Below, piece by piece: positions 23,840-33,722 of a stretch of 50,641 nucleotides of DNA. Source of the DNA: Solirubrobacterales bacterium (GTDB lineage Bacteria > Actinomycetota > Thermoleophilia > Solirubrobacterales > Solirubrobacteraceae); the NCBI GenBank assembly GCA_027306855.1, contig DAHUYZ010000004.1, positions 22,265 to 72,905 of the forward strand. Direction: 5' to 3'. Position 1 is the stretch's first letter. Every line of letters begins with the position of its first letter. The translations under genes and the position numbers were made by a program. The notes under the pieces were generated by a model. It worked only from the letters and a program-made list of their open reading frames with translations, was not told the origin of the DNA and searched no databases.

Positions 23840-24687
23840 GTGGCGGCCAATTGTAGGTTCGAGAACCGCTCCAGCAGCGCCCGCGTCGCCTCGCCCGGCT
23901 CGGGGCCGATGCGCTCGACGGTGCTCGCGCCCGTATCGGGCAGCGCGCCCCTGAAGTCGAGCACGTCGATCTGGCCGGCGCTCTGCCTCGTCGCGTACAT
24001 CAGCCGGCCGATCGTCTCGAGCGACGCGCCCGAGCCGCCGAGCACGATCGCCCGCGGTATCAGCGCGCGGATGGCGTTGCCCACCCGCGTGCTCTCGAGG
24101 TCCACCGGCAAACAAAGCACGCGCATGCCGGCGCGTCTGAGGAACAGCTCGAGCGCCTGCACATGCAGGGCGTCGACGTCGAAGGGCCTGCTGCCGTCGA
24201 AGATCAACACGCCGTCCTCGCGCGTCGCCGATGGGGCGACACGCTGGGCGGCGGATAGCCAGCCGGTCGCATAGCGCCATGCGAAGCAGTACTCCGGCGA
24301 AGGAGCGGCGCCATCGGCATTGGGCGCGAGCGTCTCGACGGCGCCCAGCAGCACCGACTCGACCGAACGCTCGACCGAGCGGACCGCAAGGCTCTCCTCC
24401 AGCAGCCGGTCTGCCTTCTCTGTGCTGAACTCGCTCAGCGCATGGCTCAGGCGCGCGGGGGTGGAGGGGCCTTCGCCGCGCTCCTTTACGAGCGAGATCG
24501 CGCAAGAGATGTCGCTCGTCTCGTTGAAGGCCTGCTTGAGCGCCTCGATCTCAGTGAGGTCGAACTGGCGGTGGCCGCCCTCGGTGCGGCGGGGCGTCGG
24601 ATAGCCGAAGCGGCTCTCCCAGCCGCGCAGCGTGTTCGGGCTAACGCCGAGCAGCGCTGCGGCGGCGTTCGTGCGGATCGCGCTCAT
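23812..24687 (-). CDS. MerR-type transcriptional regulator with cobalamin-domain-like C-terminus
   Basis: A 291-residue regulator. The N-terminal MerR winged helix (residues 1-70) reads AAALLGVSPNTLRGWESRFG and TEGGHRQFDLTEIEALK, like the LitR/CarH group. The middle helical region (90-170) and the C-terminal Rossmann-like segment (LELFLRRAGMRVLCLPVDL, AIVLGGSGAS) resemble the B12-binding arrangement of CarH. The DxHxxG base-off cobalamin motif is not recognisable, so light or B12 sensing cannot be claimed. It lies directly upstream of ileS with overlapping reading frames and divergent to a hydrolase gene. ATG 24687 is chosen; ATG 24696 is also in frame. Confidence 0.75.
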   Translation of the reverse strand: MSAIRTNAAAALLGVSPNTLRGWESRFGYPTPRRTEGGHRQFDLTEIEALKQAFNETSDISCAISLVKERGEGPSTPARLSHALSEFSTEKADRLLEESLAVRSVERSVESVLLGAVETLAPNADGAAPSPEYCFAWRYATGWLSAAQRVAPSATREDGVLIFDGSRPFDVDALHVQALELFLRRAGMRVLCLPVDLESTRVGNAIRALIPRAIVLGGSGASLETIGRLMYATRQSAGQIDVLDFRGALPDTGASTVERIGPEPGEATRALLERFSNLQLAATWRSSASIL

Positions 24688-24826
24688 GCGGAGCATTGTT
24701 GAGGTTTGATCGAGGCGGTCGCAATGGGCGCAACCCGACGTGCAGCCTGGAAGATCGCTTGCAAGCGAAGGAATCGGGGCGGCGCTTACGATGGTCGGCG
24801 TGGCCAAGCCGCGTGACACTCGCTCG

Positions 24827-25666
24827 ATGAGACTGCGCCTCTACCACCACTCCGACGGGGCGCGCGTCGCCTACCGCGAGGTGGGCTCGGGCCCACCGCT
24901 CGCGCTGCTGCACTCGGCGCTGCTCTCTCATCAAGAGTGGGCGCCCGTCGCCGAGCGGCTCGCCGAGCGCTACCGGCTCGTGCTCCCAGACCTGCCGCTG
25001 CACGGCGACTCCGAGGACCGCCCGCGCCACCCTTACACGATCGACTGGTTCGCCGACGTGATGGCCGGATTCGCCGCCGAGGTCTTGGGTCCGCGTCCGC
25101 TTCTGGGCGGGCACGACGCAGGCGCCGAGATCCTCCTACGTGCGGTCATGACCGAACGGATCGAGCCGAGCAAGCTCGTGCTGATGCCAAATCGTCTGCA
25201 CCTCCCGGTCGCGCACCGCGCATTACGGGGCGCCTGGCGTCTGGCGACGCTCGGGGGCTCTGTCCCGGGACTCGACCGCCTGCTCAGTCATGCGACCAGG
25301 CTTGTGTTCAACCCCAAGCTGGCCGAGCGCATGTCCGAGCGCAAGACGCCCGCCGCCGGCGATCTGCTGCGCCATGCCTTCGCGGACGTCCCCGGCAATC
25401 CGAGCCTCGCGCGCTCGTGGGCGAAGTGCGCCAGGCGCTGGCCGCGCGGCGCCCAGACCTACCTGCTCGATCTCTATCCGCGCCTTCAGATGCCGGTGCT
25501 GTTGCTGTGGGCCGATCGCGATCCGCTGCACTCGCTCGCGGGCGCGGAAGAAACGCTGCGCCTGCTGGGGAATGCTCAGCTGCGCGTGCTCGAGAGCACC
25601 GGCTTTCTGATGGCCTATGACGACCCCGTCGGGCTGGCGCGGGAGCTCGTGGCCTTCTGCGGATGA
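24827..25666 (+). CDS. Alpha/beta hydrolase, Asp-nucleophile type with no obvious catalytic His
   Basis: A 279-residue alpha/beta hydrolase. The oxyanion region is LALLHSALLSH. The nucleophile elbow reads GGHDAGAE, so the nucleophile would be Asp as in haloalkane and fluoroacetate dehalogenases or epoxide hydrolases. The acid loop is LLWADRDPLH. Where the catalytic His normally sits (GHF before the last helix) the sequence is STGFLMAYDDP, with no His. Activity may thus be altered or lost. ATG 24827 gives the usual short N-terminus (MRLRLYHHSDGARVAY); ATG 24791 or 24740 would extend it. It is divergent from the MerR-type regulator, which might control it. Confidence 0.75.
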   Translation: MRLRLYHHSDGARVAYREVGSGPPLALLHSALLSHQEWAPVAERLAERYRLVLPDLPLHGDSEDRPRHPYTIDWFADVMAGFAAEVLGPRPLLGGHDAGAEILLRAVMTERIEPSKLVLMPNRLHLPVAHRALRGAWRLATLGGSVPGLDRLLSHATRLVFNPKLAERMSERKTPAAGDLLRHAFADVPGNPSLARSWAKCARRWPRGAQTYLLDLYPRLQMPVLLLWADRDPLHSLAGAEETLRLLGNAQLRVLESTGFLMAYDDPVGLARELVAFCG

Positions 25667-25708
25667 ATAGATTTACGGCTCCCGTATGCGCGAAGCCGAG
25701 GAGAGCAG

Positions 25709-27021
<1,313 letters not shown>

Positions 27022-27031
<10 letters not shown>

Positions 27032-29367
27032 AGCATCGCCGCGAGCAACGTCCGCGCGCCCGCCTTCGACAGCGGCTCGTTCAGGTTCCCGCACTTCGGC
27101 GACTGCACGCACGAAGGGCAGCCCGATTTGCAGGGGCACTCCGCGATCAGGCGGTGGGCGTCGCGGCACAGCTCCTCGAAGCGCAGATAGGCTTGGCGCG
27201 TGAGGCCCACGCCGCCGGGGTGGCCGTCGTAGATGAAGATCGTCGGCCCCCCCGTCTGCGGATGCGCGTTGGTCGACAGTCCCCCTATGTCCCAGCGGTC
27301 GCACATCGCGAGCAGCGGGAGCACAGCGATCTGGGCGTGCTCGGTCGCATGCAGCGACCCCAGAAGGGCGTCGAGGGGAAGCTCGACCTCGTGCGGCTCG
27401 AACCACAGCGCCTGCGTCGAAAAGGTCGTCTCAGGCATGTCGAGCGCGATCAGGTCCACCTGCGCGTGGTCTGAGAGACGCTTGCGCTGATAGGCGAGCA
27501 CCGTCTCGGTGACGGACACATCGCCGAAGGAGAGCGTCACGCCCATGCACTCGCGCCGGTCGAGCAACCGCTCGATCAGCGTGTCGGTCTCGCGCTTGGG
27601 TTGCGTGTACCAGTCGCCGTCGAACGGCTCCACGAGGGCGTGGCGAGCGTCGAGGTCGAGCGCACGCACCTCATAGGAGCGGCCGAGGTGCAGGTAGACG
27701 GCGCCTTCGTGGACGGTCGAGAAGGCGCGCGCCGCCTCGGTCTGGCCGAGCAGCTCGCCGGAGGAAACGTCGACGATCGCAAAGCTGTCGGGGGAGGCCG
27801 AGCGCAGCGACACGCTGCCGGCCGGATAGCGGTCGGCCCGGCGTAGCACGTACTCCTCGTGGCTGTCTCCTGCTCGCTTACGCAGCAGGCCGGCGCTCAC
27901 GAGGGCCTCCGCGTGCGCCTGGAAGCGCGGCCCGAAGAACTCGGCGTCGGCGGCGCTGAGCGGTCCCTCGTACGCAGCGCAGAGTAGGTGCGCTTGGTGG
28001 ATCTGGGGATTCTCGTGGTCGAGGATCGCCGCCTCCACGGGGCGCTCCAAGAACTCGTCGGGGTGGCGACAGAAGAACTGGTCGAGCGCGTCCTCGCCGG
28101 CGACATAGACAGCGAGTCCCTTGCCGCGCCGACCCGCGCGCCCCCACATCTGGCGCAGCGATGCCACCGTGCCGGGAAACGTCACTACGACGCACGCATC
28201 CAGCTCGCCGATGTCGATCCCCAGTTCCAGGGCGTCGGTCGTTATCACTGCGCGCAGCTCGCCCGCCATCAAGCGCGCCTCCAGCTCTCGACGCTGCTGG
28301 GGGGTGTAGCCCGCGCGGTACGGAGCCACGCGCTCCGCCAGATCGGGATCGGTGCGCTCGAGGTCTTCGCGCACGAAGCGTGCCAGCAGCTCGACGCCCT
28401 TGCGCGAGCGCATAAAGCAGATCGCGCGCACACCGTCGCACACGAGCTTGGCAAGTAGCTCGGCTGTCTCGCCAAGTGGGGAGCGGCGCGTCCCCAGCGC
28501 CTCGTCGGTGAGCGGCGGGTTCCACATCGCGATCTGCCGGCGCGGGGTCGGCGAGCCGTCACGGTCTATCAGCGCGGCGTCCTCCAGACCCGTGAGCCGC
28601 TGCGCCAGCTCGATCGGGTTGGCGATTGTCGCGGAGGCGAGCAGCACGCGCACCTGACTGCCGTAGGCGGCCGCGATGCGAAGTAGCCGCCGCAACACGT
28701 TCGCGACGTGCGATCCAAACACGCCCCGATAGACATGGGCCTCGTCGACGACAACGACGCGTAGGTGACTGAACAGCCGCTCCCATGAGCCGTGGTGGGG
28801 GAGGATGCCGACGTGCAGCATGTCGGGATTGGTGAGGACGATGTTTGCGTTGCGGCGGATGTCCGCGCGCGCGTCGCGAGGCGTGTCGCCGTCGTAGATT
28901 GCGGGGCGTACCTGCTTTGAGAGGCCGAAAGCGCTGAGTGCGCGGGCCTGGTCCTGGGCGAGCGCCTTGGTGGGGTAGAGGTATAGAGCGCGCGCGAACG
29001 GGTCGCTGCAGAGCGTCTCGAGCGTCGGCAGGTTGAAGCACATCGACTTACCCGACGCGGTGCCCGTCGTGACGATCGTCGTCTTCTGCCAGGCCGCCTC
29101 GATCGCTTCCGCCTGGTGGGAGTAGAGCCGTTCGATCCCGACGCGCGCGAGGCCCGCCAGCACATCGGGGTGAAGCTCAGTAGGTATCTCCACGAGACGT
29201 GCGCGCCCAGGCCCTTCGCGCGCCTCGCGCACGAGCCGGCCGTCGGCGCGGCCGATGTCCAGCAGGGCGCTCCATGGCTCGATCGTGCGCTCCTTGATAC
29301 CAGTGGGTTCGCTCGTGCGGCTGCCTGTGCGGGAGCGACTACGAGCGGGTGGGGTCTTCGAGGCCAT
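27022..29367 (-). CDS. MrfA-like DEAH-box helicase with C-terminal zinc domain (DUF1998)
   Basis: A 781-residue superfamily 2 helicase. A basic Ser/Thr tail leads to motif I TTGTASGKSM (about 100-109), LYLYPTKALAQDQ, motif II VVVDEAHVYRG, motif III LLASATI, and motifs V-VI in ELGIDIGELDACVV and QMWGRAGRRGKGLAV. The C-terminal MZB/DUF1998 domain ends in the cysteine cluster CPCKSGCPSCVQSPKCGN. This is the layout of Bacillus MrfA (YprA), a helicase of mitomycin-adduct excision. Its partner exonuclease MrfB is not in this window. ATG 29367 (MASKTPPARSR) lies 22 bp from the divergent gpgS start. The frame is open beyond, but that lies antisense to gpgS. Confidence 0.88.
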
Positions 29368-29389
29368 GCCTTGCGATAGTAGACCGGCA

Positions 29390-30256
29390 ATGCCCAACAC
29401 AATCGCCGAGCGCTGGGCGCAAGAGCGCACCTTCCACCATTCCCTGTACTCCACCGCGCGGATCGCGAGCGAGCGCAAACAGAGCGTGTCGGTGTGCCTG
29501 CCCGCGCGCGAGTGTGCGGACACGGTTGGGGAGATCGTGGGCGTCCTGTGCGGTCTGCGCGAGGCGGGTGCGATCGACGAGATCGTCGTGGTGGACGCTT
29601 CCTCGCGGGACGGCACGGCGGCTGTTGCGCAGCGCGCGGGTGCACGTGTACTGCAGGAGGCAGAGCTGATCGGCTCGTTCGGCCCCGTGCTCGGCAAGGG
29701 CGACGCCATGTGGCGGGCGCTAACGGTCCTCGAGGGAGAGCTTGTCGTGTACATCGACGCCGACACTCGAGGCTTCTCCGAGCACTTCGCGGTCGGGTTG
29801 CTCGGTCCGCTCGCGTGCGAGCAGGGGGTGTCGTTCGTCAAGGCGTTCTACCGGCGGCCCTTCGAGCACGGCGGCATTTCGCTGCCGGACGGAGGTGGGC
29901 GCGTGAACCACCTGATGGCACGTCCCGCGCTGGCGGTCTTCTACCCCGAGCTGGCAGCGGTGCGTCAGCCGCTTGCCGGCGAGGTCGCGGGGCGGCGCGA
30001 GTTGCTCGAAAGCATCCCGTTCGCGACCGGCTACGGCGTCGAGATCGCAATGCTGATCGACGTTTGGCGCAAGGTCGGGCTCGATGGGATCGCGCAAGTC
30101 GACCTGGAGATGCACCACAACCGCCACCAATCGATCGATGCGCTCACGAAGATGTCCGAGACGGTGCTCGCCACGATCGTCGGACGGCTCGGGTTGCCGG
30201 CATCGAGACCCGCCCCGGTTGAGCGTCCTCCGATCGGCGAGTTGACGGTGCGATGA
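29390..30256 (+). CDS. gpgS: Glucosyl-3-phosphoglycerate synthase
   Basis: A 288-residue GT81-type glycosyltransferase that transfers glucose from an NDP-glucose to 3-phosphoglycerate. This is the first step towards glucosylglycerate and, in mycobacteria, towards methylglucose lipopolysaccharide. The N-terminal YSTARIASERKQSVSVCLPA is characteristic of GpgS. EIVVVDASSRDGTA binds the nucleotide, YIDADTRGF is the metal-binding DxD region, and PFATGYGVEIAMLID plus LEMHHNRHQS complete the family. It is followed after 37 bp by a HAD phosphatase that can supply the second step. ATG 29390 is chosen. Confidence 0.9.
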   Translation: MPNTIAERWAQERTFHHSLYSTARIASERKQSVSVCLPARECADTVGEIVGVLCGLREAGAIDEIVVVDASSRDGTAAVAQRAGARVLQEAELIGSFGPVLGKGDAMWRALTVLEGELVVYIDADTRGFSEHFAVGLLGPLACEQGVSFVKAFYRRPFEHGGISLPDGGGRVNHLMARPALAVFYPELAAVRQPLAGEVAGRRELLESIPFATGYGVEIAMLIDVWRKVGLDGIAQVDLEMHHNRHQSIDALTKMSETVLATIVGRLGLPASRPAPVERPPIGELTVR

Positions 30257-30293
30257 GGACCCGCTGCGTGTACGGCTGCGCTCTGGATATGCG

Positions 30294-31181
30294 ATGAGTC
30301 TGCGCTGTCTATACCTCGACCTCGACGGCACGCTGCTCGGCCGTGGTGCGTCGCTGGTACACGACGCCGAGGGCGACCCCTCGTTCGACGGTATGCGCGC
30401 GATCCAGGCGTGTGTGCGGGCGGGCGTGGAGATCGTGTTGATGTCCGGCAGGCGCCGCGCTCAAGTAGCCGAGGACGCGCGCTTGTTCGGCCAGAGCGCC
30501 TACATCTTCGAGGCCGGCGCGTGCGTGGTGCTGGGAGCCGGGACGTTCTCTCCCCCGACCGACAATCCCGCCGTGGCAGCGACCGCGAGCGTGCCCGGCG
30601 GCGGGGAGGAGCATTGGCTGACAGGCGAGTTGCAGCCGGGCGAGCTGACGATCGCTCAGCAGATCGAGCGCTCAGGAGCCCCTGCGCTGCTGCTGGAACG
30701 GTATGAGGGTCTACTGGAGTACCACGAGCCGTGGCACCGGGACCGCGAAGTCTCACACCTGTTCAGAGGCCTGGTCGATTCGGTCGAGGTGGATGCGCTA
30801 CTGGCCGAGCACGGCCACGGCCGGCTGCGACTCGTCGACAACGGTGTCGTTCACAGGCGTTCTGCGGCGCTCGAGTCACTGCCGCATGTGCGCGGCTATC
30901 ACCTCGTCCCGGCCGGGGTATCGAAGGCGGCCGCCGTGGCGTTCCACATGCGCGCGCACGGGTATGCGCGTGAGGAGACGCTTGCCGTCGGTGATTCGCG
31001 CGAGGATCTGGCGTGCGCCGAGCACGTCGGGCGGTTCTGGCTGGTGGCGAACGCGGTCGAGCGCGACCCCTCAATGCGCGAGGCCATCGGGGCATTCCCG
31101 AACGTGCAGGTTGCCGAGGCGGCGCATGGCGCGGGCGTGCACGAGGCCGTAGTCAGCGCGCTCATGGATCGGACGAAGTAA
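30294..31181 (+). CDS. HAD phosphatase, probable glucosyl-3-phosphoglycerate phosphatase
   Basis: A 295-residue HAD-superfamily phosphatase of the Cof/MpgP type: motif I LYLDLDGTLLG, motif II EIVLMSGRRR, Lys in VSKAAAVAFH and motif IV AVGDSREDLACAEH, with a C2-type cap between. Position directly after gpgS suggests it removes phosphate from glucosyl-3-phosphoglycerate to give glucosylglycerate. Mycobacteria use a histidine-phosphatase-type enzyme for that step, whereas MpgP/GpgP of thermophiles are HAD proteins, so this would be the HAD solution. The substrate is inferred from context; a general sugar phosphatase is the alternative. ATG 30294 is chosen. Confidence 0.78.
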   Translation: MSLRCLYLDLDGTLLGRGASLVHDAEGDPSFDGMRAIQACVRAGVEIVLMSGRRRAQVAEDARLFGQSAYIFEAGACVVLGAGTFSPPTDNPAVAATASVPGGGEEHWLTGELQPGELTIAQQIERSGAPALLLERYEGLLEYHEPWHRDREVSHLFRGLVDSVEVDALLAEHGHGRLRLVDNGVVHRRSAALESLPHVRGYHLVPAGVSKAAAVAFHMRAHGYAREETLAVGDSREDLACAEHVGRFWLVANAVERDPSMREAIGAFPNVQVAEAAHGAGVHEAVVSALMDRTK

Positions 31182-31204
31182 GAAAGCGGCAGGCTTCCGC
31201 GCCT

Positions 31205-32380
31205 TCAGTCCTTCAGGCGCCGCCACACACGCCGCCAGAAGCCCGGCCGCGGACGCCAGCGCGCCGGCGGCGGCACGGTCGTGCGCACGAGCGCAACCCA
31301 ATCTTCGAGTGGAAGCTCCCCCGCTATCAGCCGCCCGAGCGCTCCCGTGACGGGAGCGTCGACGCCCGCCCGTTCGAGCGTGCGCGCGAGCAGGGGCACC
31401 CACTCCAATGACTCAACGGCTTGGCCGATGCGCGCCGGAATGTCGGCGGCGGGCACACCTGCGGCAAGCAGTTCGCCGGCGCGGCGGTTGCGACTCTCGC
31501 GCGCGAGCGCGGTCGCGACGAGGTCACCCACGCCGGCCAACCCGATCATCGACTCCGGTCGCGCGCCAAGAATGACGGCGTAGCGCCAGACCTCGGCGAA
31601 GATATGCCCGGCGGCGGCGCCGGCCGCGTTCGGGCCCTGACCCTCGGTGGCGCCTGCCGCGAGTGCGGCGGCGTTCTTGGCCGCGCCTGCGAGCTCGACG
31701 CCGATCGGGTCGTTGGACTGCTCGCAGACGACCCCCGCGCGCGTGAACAGAAGAGCGAGCGAGCGAGTCAGCTCCTCGTCGGCGGATGCCGCGACCAGAC
31801 CCGCCCCCGAGCGCACCATCTCCACAGCATGGGCCGGCCCGCCGACGCACGCCACCCGTGACGCGCCGAACAGCTCGCTCAGGACCCGCGTCGGCGCCAT
31901 GCCGTCAGGTGATACGAGTCCCTTTGCGACCGACACGACCGCTGTGCGCCGCCCAAGCCCGGCCGCGCCGAGCGCCGCGATCACGTGGGCCAGTCCGCGC
32001 GAAGGGACGGCCAAGAAAACGTAGTCGGCGCGACTCACGCCCGCCGAGACGGGCTCGATCCGAAGCTGCGCGGGCAGCGCCACGCCCGGCAGGTAAGTGT
32101 GGTTCTCGCGATCGGACTCGAGCGTCTGTGCCTGCTCGCTTGTGCGGGCCTGGAGCGTCGTGCGAAGACCGGCCCTCACGAGCAGCACCGACAGAGCTGT
32201 GCCAAAGGAACCCGCGCCGATCACGGTTGCGCGGCGCGCGACGGGGCTCGGGAGCCCACGGGGGCGCGCGGAGCGACTCGGACGCGCGGACGTCGAGTCG
32301 GAGTAAGTCTGTGCTTCGCCCGAGTGACCTGCGTCTGACGAGCCGTCCGTGCTCGCGGTAGGCTCATCGCCGGTCATCAT
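31205..32380 (-). CDS. gpsA: NAD(P)-dependent glycerol-3-phosphate dehydrogenase
   Basis: A 391-residue enzyme reducing dihydroxyacetone phosphate to glycerol-3-phosphate for phospholipid synthesis. TVIGAGSFGTALSVLL is the nucleotide-binding motif. YVFLAVPSRGLAHVI, AVVSVAKGL, VACVGGPAHA and the catalytic-Lys region GVELAGAAKNAAALAAG follow, then the GLAGVGDLVATALARESRNR signature region. Compared with the usual 330 residues it has an N-terminal Ser/Arg-rich extension of about 48 residues, for which no internal ATG or GTG start exists. Its start overlaps that of the divergent oxidase gene by 2 bp. The C-terminus is Arg/Trp-rich. Confidence 0.88.
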   Translation of the reverse strand: MMTGDEPTASTDGSSDAGHSGEAQTYSDSTSARPSRSARPRGLPSPVARRATVIGAGSFGTALSVLLVRAGLRTTLQARTSEQAQTLESDRENHTYLPGVALPAQLRIEPVSAGVSRADYVFLAVPSRGLAHVIAALGAAGLGRRTAVVSVAKGLVSPDGMAPTRVLSELFGASRVACVGGPAHAVEMVRSGAGLVAASADEELTRSLALLFTRAGVVCEQSNDPIGVELAGAAKNAAALAAGATEGQGPNAAGAAAGHIFAEVWRYAVILGARPESMIGLAGVGDLVATALARESRNRRAGELLAAGVPAADIPARIGQAVESLEWVPLLARTLERAGVDAPVTGALGRLIAGELPLEDWVALVRTTVPPPARWRPRPGFWRRVWRRLKD

Positions 32381-33722
32381 GCGCGAGCCTACTGGTCAGT
32401 CGAGCGGCGCAGCGCAGTGGCGCAACTGGGCGGGCGATCAGAGCTGCCGTCCTGCCGCGACCGCCCGGCCGACTTCGACAGCGGAGATCCTCGTCGAGCT
32501 GGACCGCGCCGAGCGGGAAGACCTCCATGTGCGCGTCGCGGGCGCCGGGCACTCCTTCAGCGAAATCGCGTGCACAGATGGGCTGATGATCTCGCTTGAT
32601 GGTTGCGCCCAAGTGCTCGACGTCGATCGATCGTCCGGGCTCGTGCGCGTACAGGGCGGCATTACGATCGCGCGGCTGAGCGCCGAGCTTGCCAAGCACG
32701 GGCTTGCGATGGAGAACCTCGGCGACATCGACGTGCAGAGCATCTCCGGGGCGATCTCGACTGCGACGCACGGGACGGGCGCGCTGCTGCGGAACATCTC
32801 CTCGCAGGTACACGAGTTGACGCTCGCGCTCGCCGATGGAGCGACGCTCCAGTGCTCGGCCGAGCGCGAACCCGAGGTATTTGCCGCCGCGCGTGTCGGC
32901 CTCGGCTCGCTCGGGGTGATCGCCGAGGTCACGCTGCGCTGCGTGCCCGCGTTCACGCTGCGTGGCATCGACGCCCCCGCGCCGCTCGATGAGACGCTCG
33001 AGCGCTTCGAGGAGCTCGCGCTCCGCAACGACCACTTCGAGTTCTTCGTGTTCCCTCACGCGACTACGGCGCTCACGCGCACGAACAACCGCACCGAAGA
33101 GCCTGCGCGGCCACGGGGCCGGGTCGCGGCGTACGCCAACGATGTGCTGCTGACCAACCATGCCTTCGGCCTCTTCTGCCGGATCGGTCGACGCGTCCCA
33201 AGCCAGATCCCGCGGATCAACAGGCTCGTCACCAAGCTGGCCGGCACAACCAAGCGGATCGACCGCTCCGACCGCATCTTTGCGAGCCCGCGGCTCGTGC
33301 GCTTCACCGAGATGGAGTATGCGCTGCCGCGCGAGCGCACGCCCGAGGCGGTACGTCGCGTGATGGAGATGGTGCCGGCGCGCGGCTTTGCCGTGCCCTT
33401 CCCGATCGAGGTCCGAACCGTTGCGGGCGACGACGCGCTCCTGAGCACTGCCGCCGGGCGCGACAGCGGCTTCCTCGCCGTCCACATGTACGAGGGGATG
33501 GAGTGGCGCCCCTACTTCCAAGCCGTCGAGCAGATCATGGACGAGCTCGGTGGCCGCCCTCACTGGGGCAAGCGCCACTTCCAGACGGCCGCCACGCTGC
33601 GCGATCGCTATCCAGGGTGGGACCGGTTCCAGGGAATTCGCGCGCGCCTGGATCCCAAGGGACGGTTCTCAAACGAATGGACCGATCGCGTGCTCGGCCC
33701 CCCCGGCGCGCCGGGAGCATGA
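32379..33722 (+). CDS. FAD-linked sugar-lactone oxidase (D-arabinono-1,4-lactone oxidase type)
   Basis: A 447-residue VAO/BBE-fold flavoenzyme. The N-terminal FAD-binding domain contains VRVAGAGHSFSEIACTDG and GDIDVQSISGAISTATHGTG. The C-terminal ALO domain ends with RPHWGKRHFQTAATLRDRYP and FQGIRARLDPKGRFSNEW, the family signature. Such enzymes oxidise aldonolactones or polyols with oxygen. The substrate in actinobacteria is usually unproven. ATG 32379 is chosen. The next gene overlaps by ATGA at 33719-33722, so the two are translationally coupled, a pairing seen in other actinobacteria as I recall. Confidence 0.85.
   Translation: MREPTGQSSGAAQWRNWAGDQSCRPAATARPTSTAEILVELDRAEREDLHVRVAGAGHSFSEIACTDGLMISLDGCAQVLDVDRSSGLVRVQGGITIARLSAELAKHGLAMENLGDIDVQSISGAISTATHGTGALLRNISSQVHELTLALADGATLQCSAEREPEVFAAARVGLGSLGVIAEVTLRCVPAFTLRGIDAPAPLDETLERFEELALRNDHFEFFVFPHATTALTRTNNRTEEPARPRGRVAAYANDVLLTNHAFGLFCRIGRRVPSQIPRINRLVTKLAGTTKRIDRSDRIFASPRLVRFTEMEYALPRERTPEAVRRVMEMVPARGFAVPFPIEVRTVAGDDALLSTAAGRDSGFLAVHMYEGMEWRPYFQAVEQIMDELGGRPHWGKRHFQTAATLRDRYPGWDRFQGIRARLDPKGRFSNEWTDRVLGPPGAPGA

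Noticed and set aside
23840-24505. N-terminal extension of IleRS by 222 residues
   Set aside because: It is out-of-frame MerR coding sequence; IleRS homologues start near MAVERKHPL.
29368-29841. N-terminal extension of the MrfA-like helicase
   Set aside because: Antisense to gpgS, whose GpgS-specific N-terminus is convincing; the helicase core needs only the ATG at 29367.
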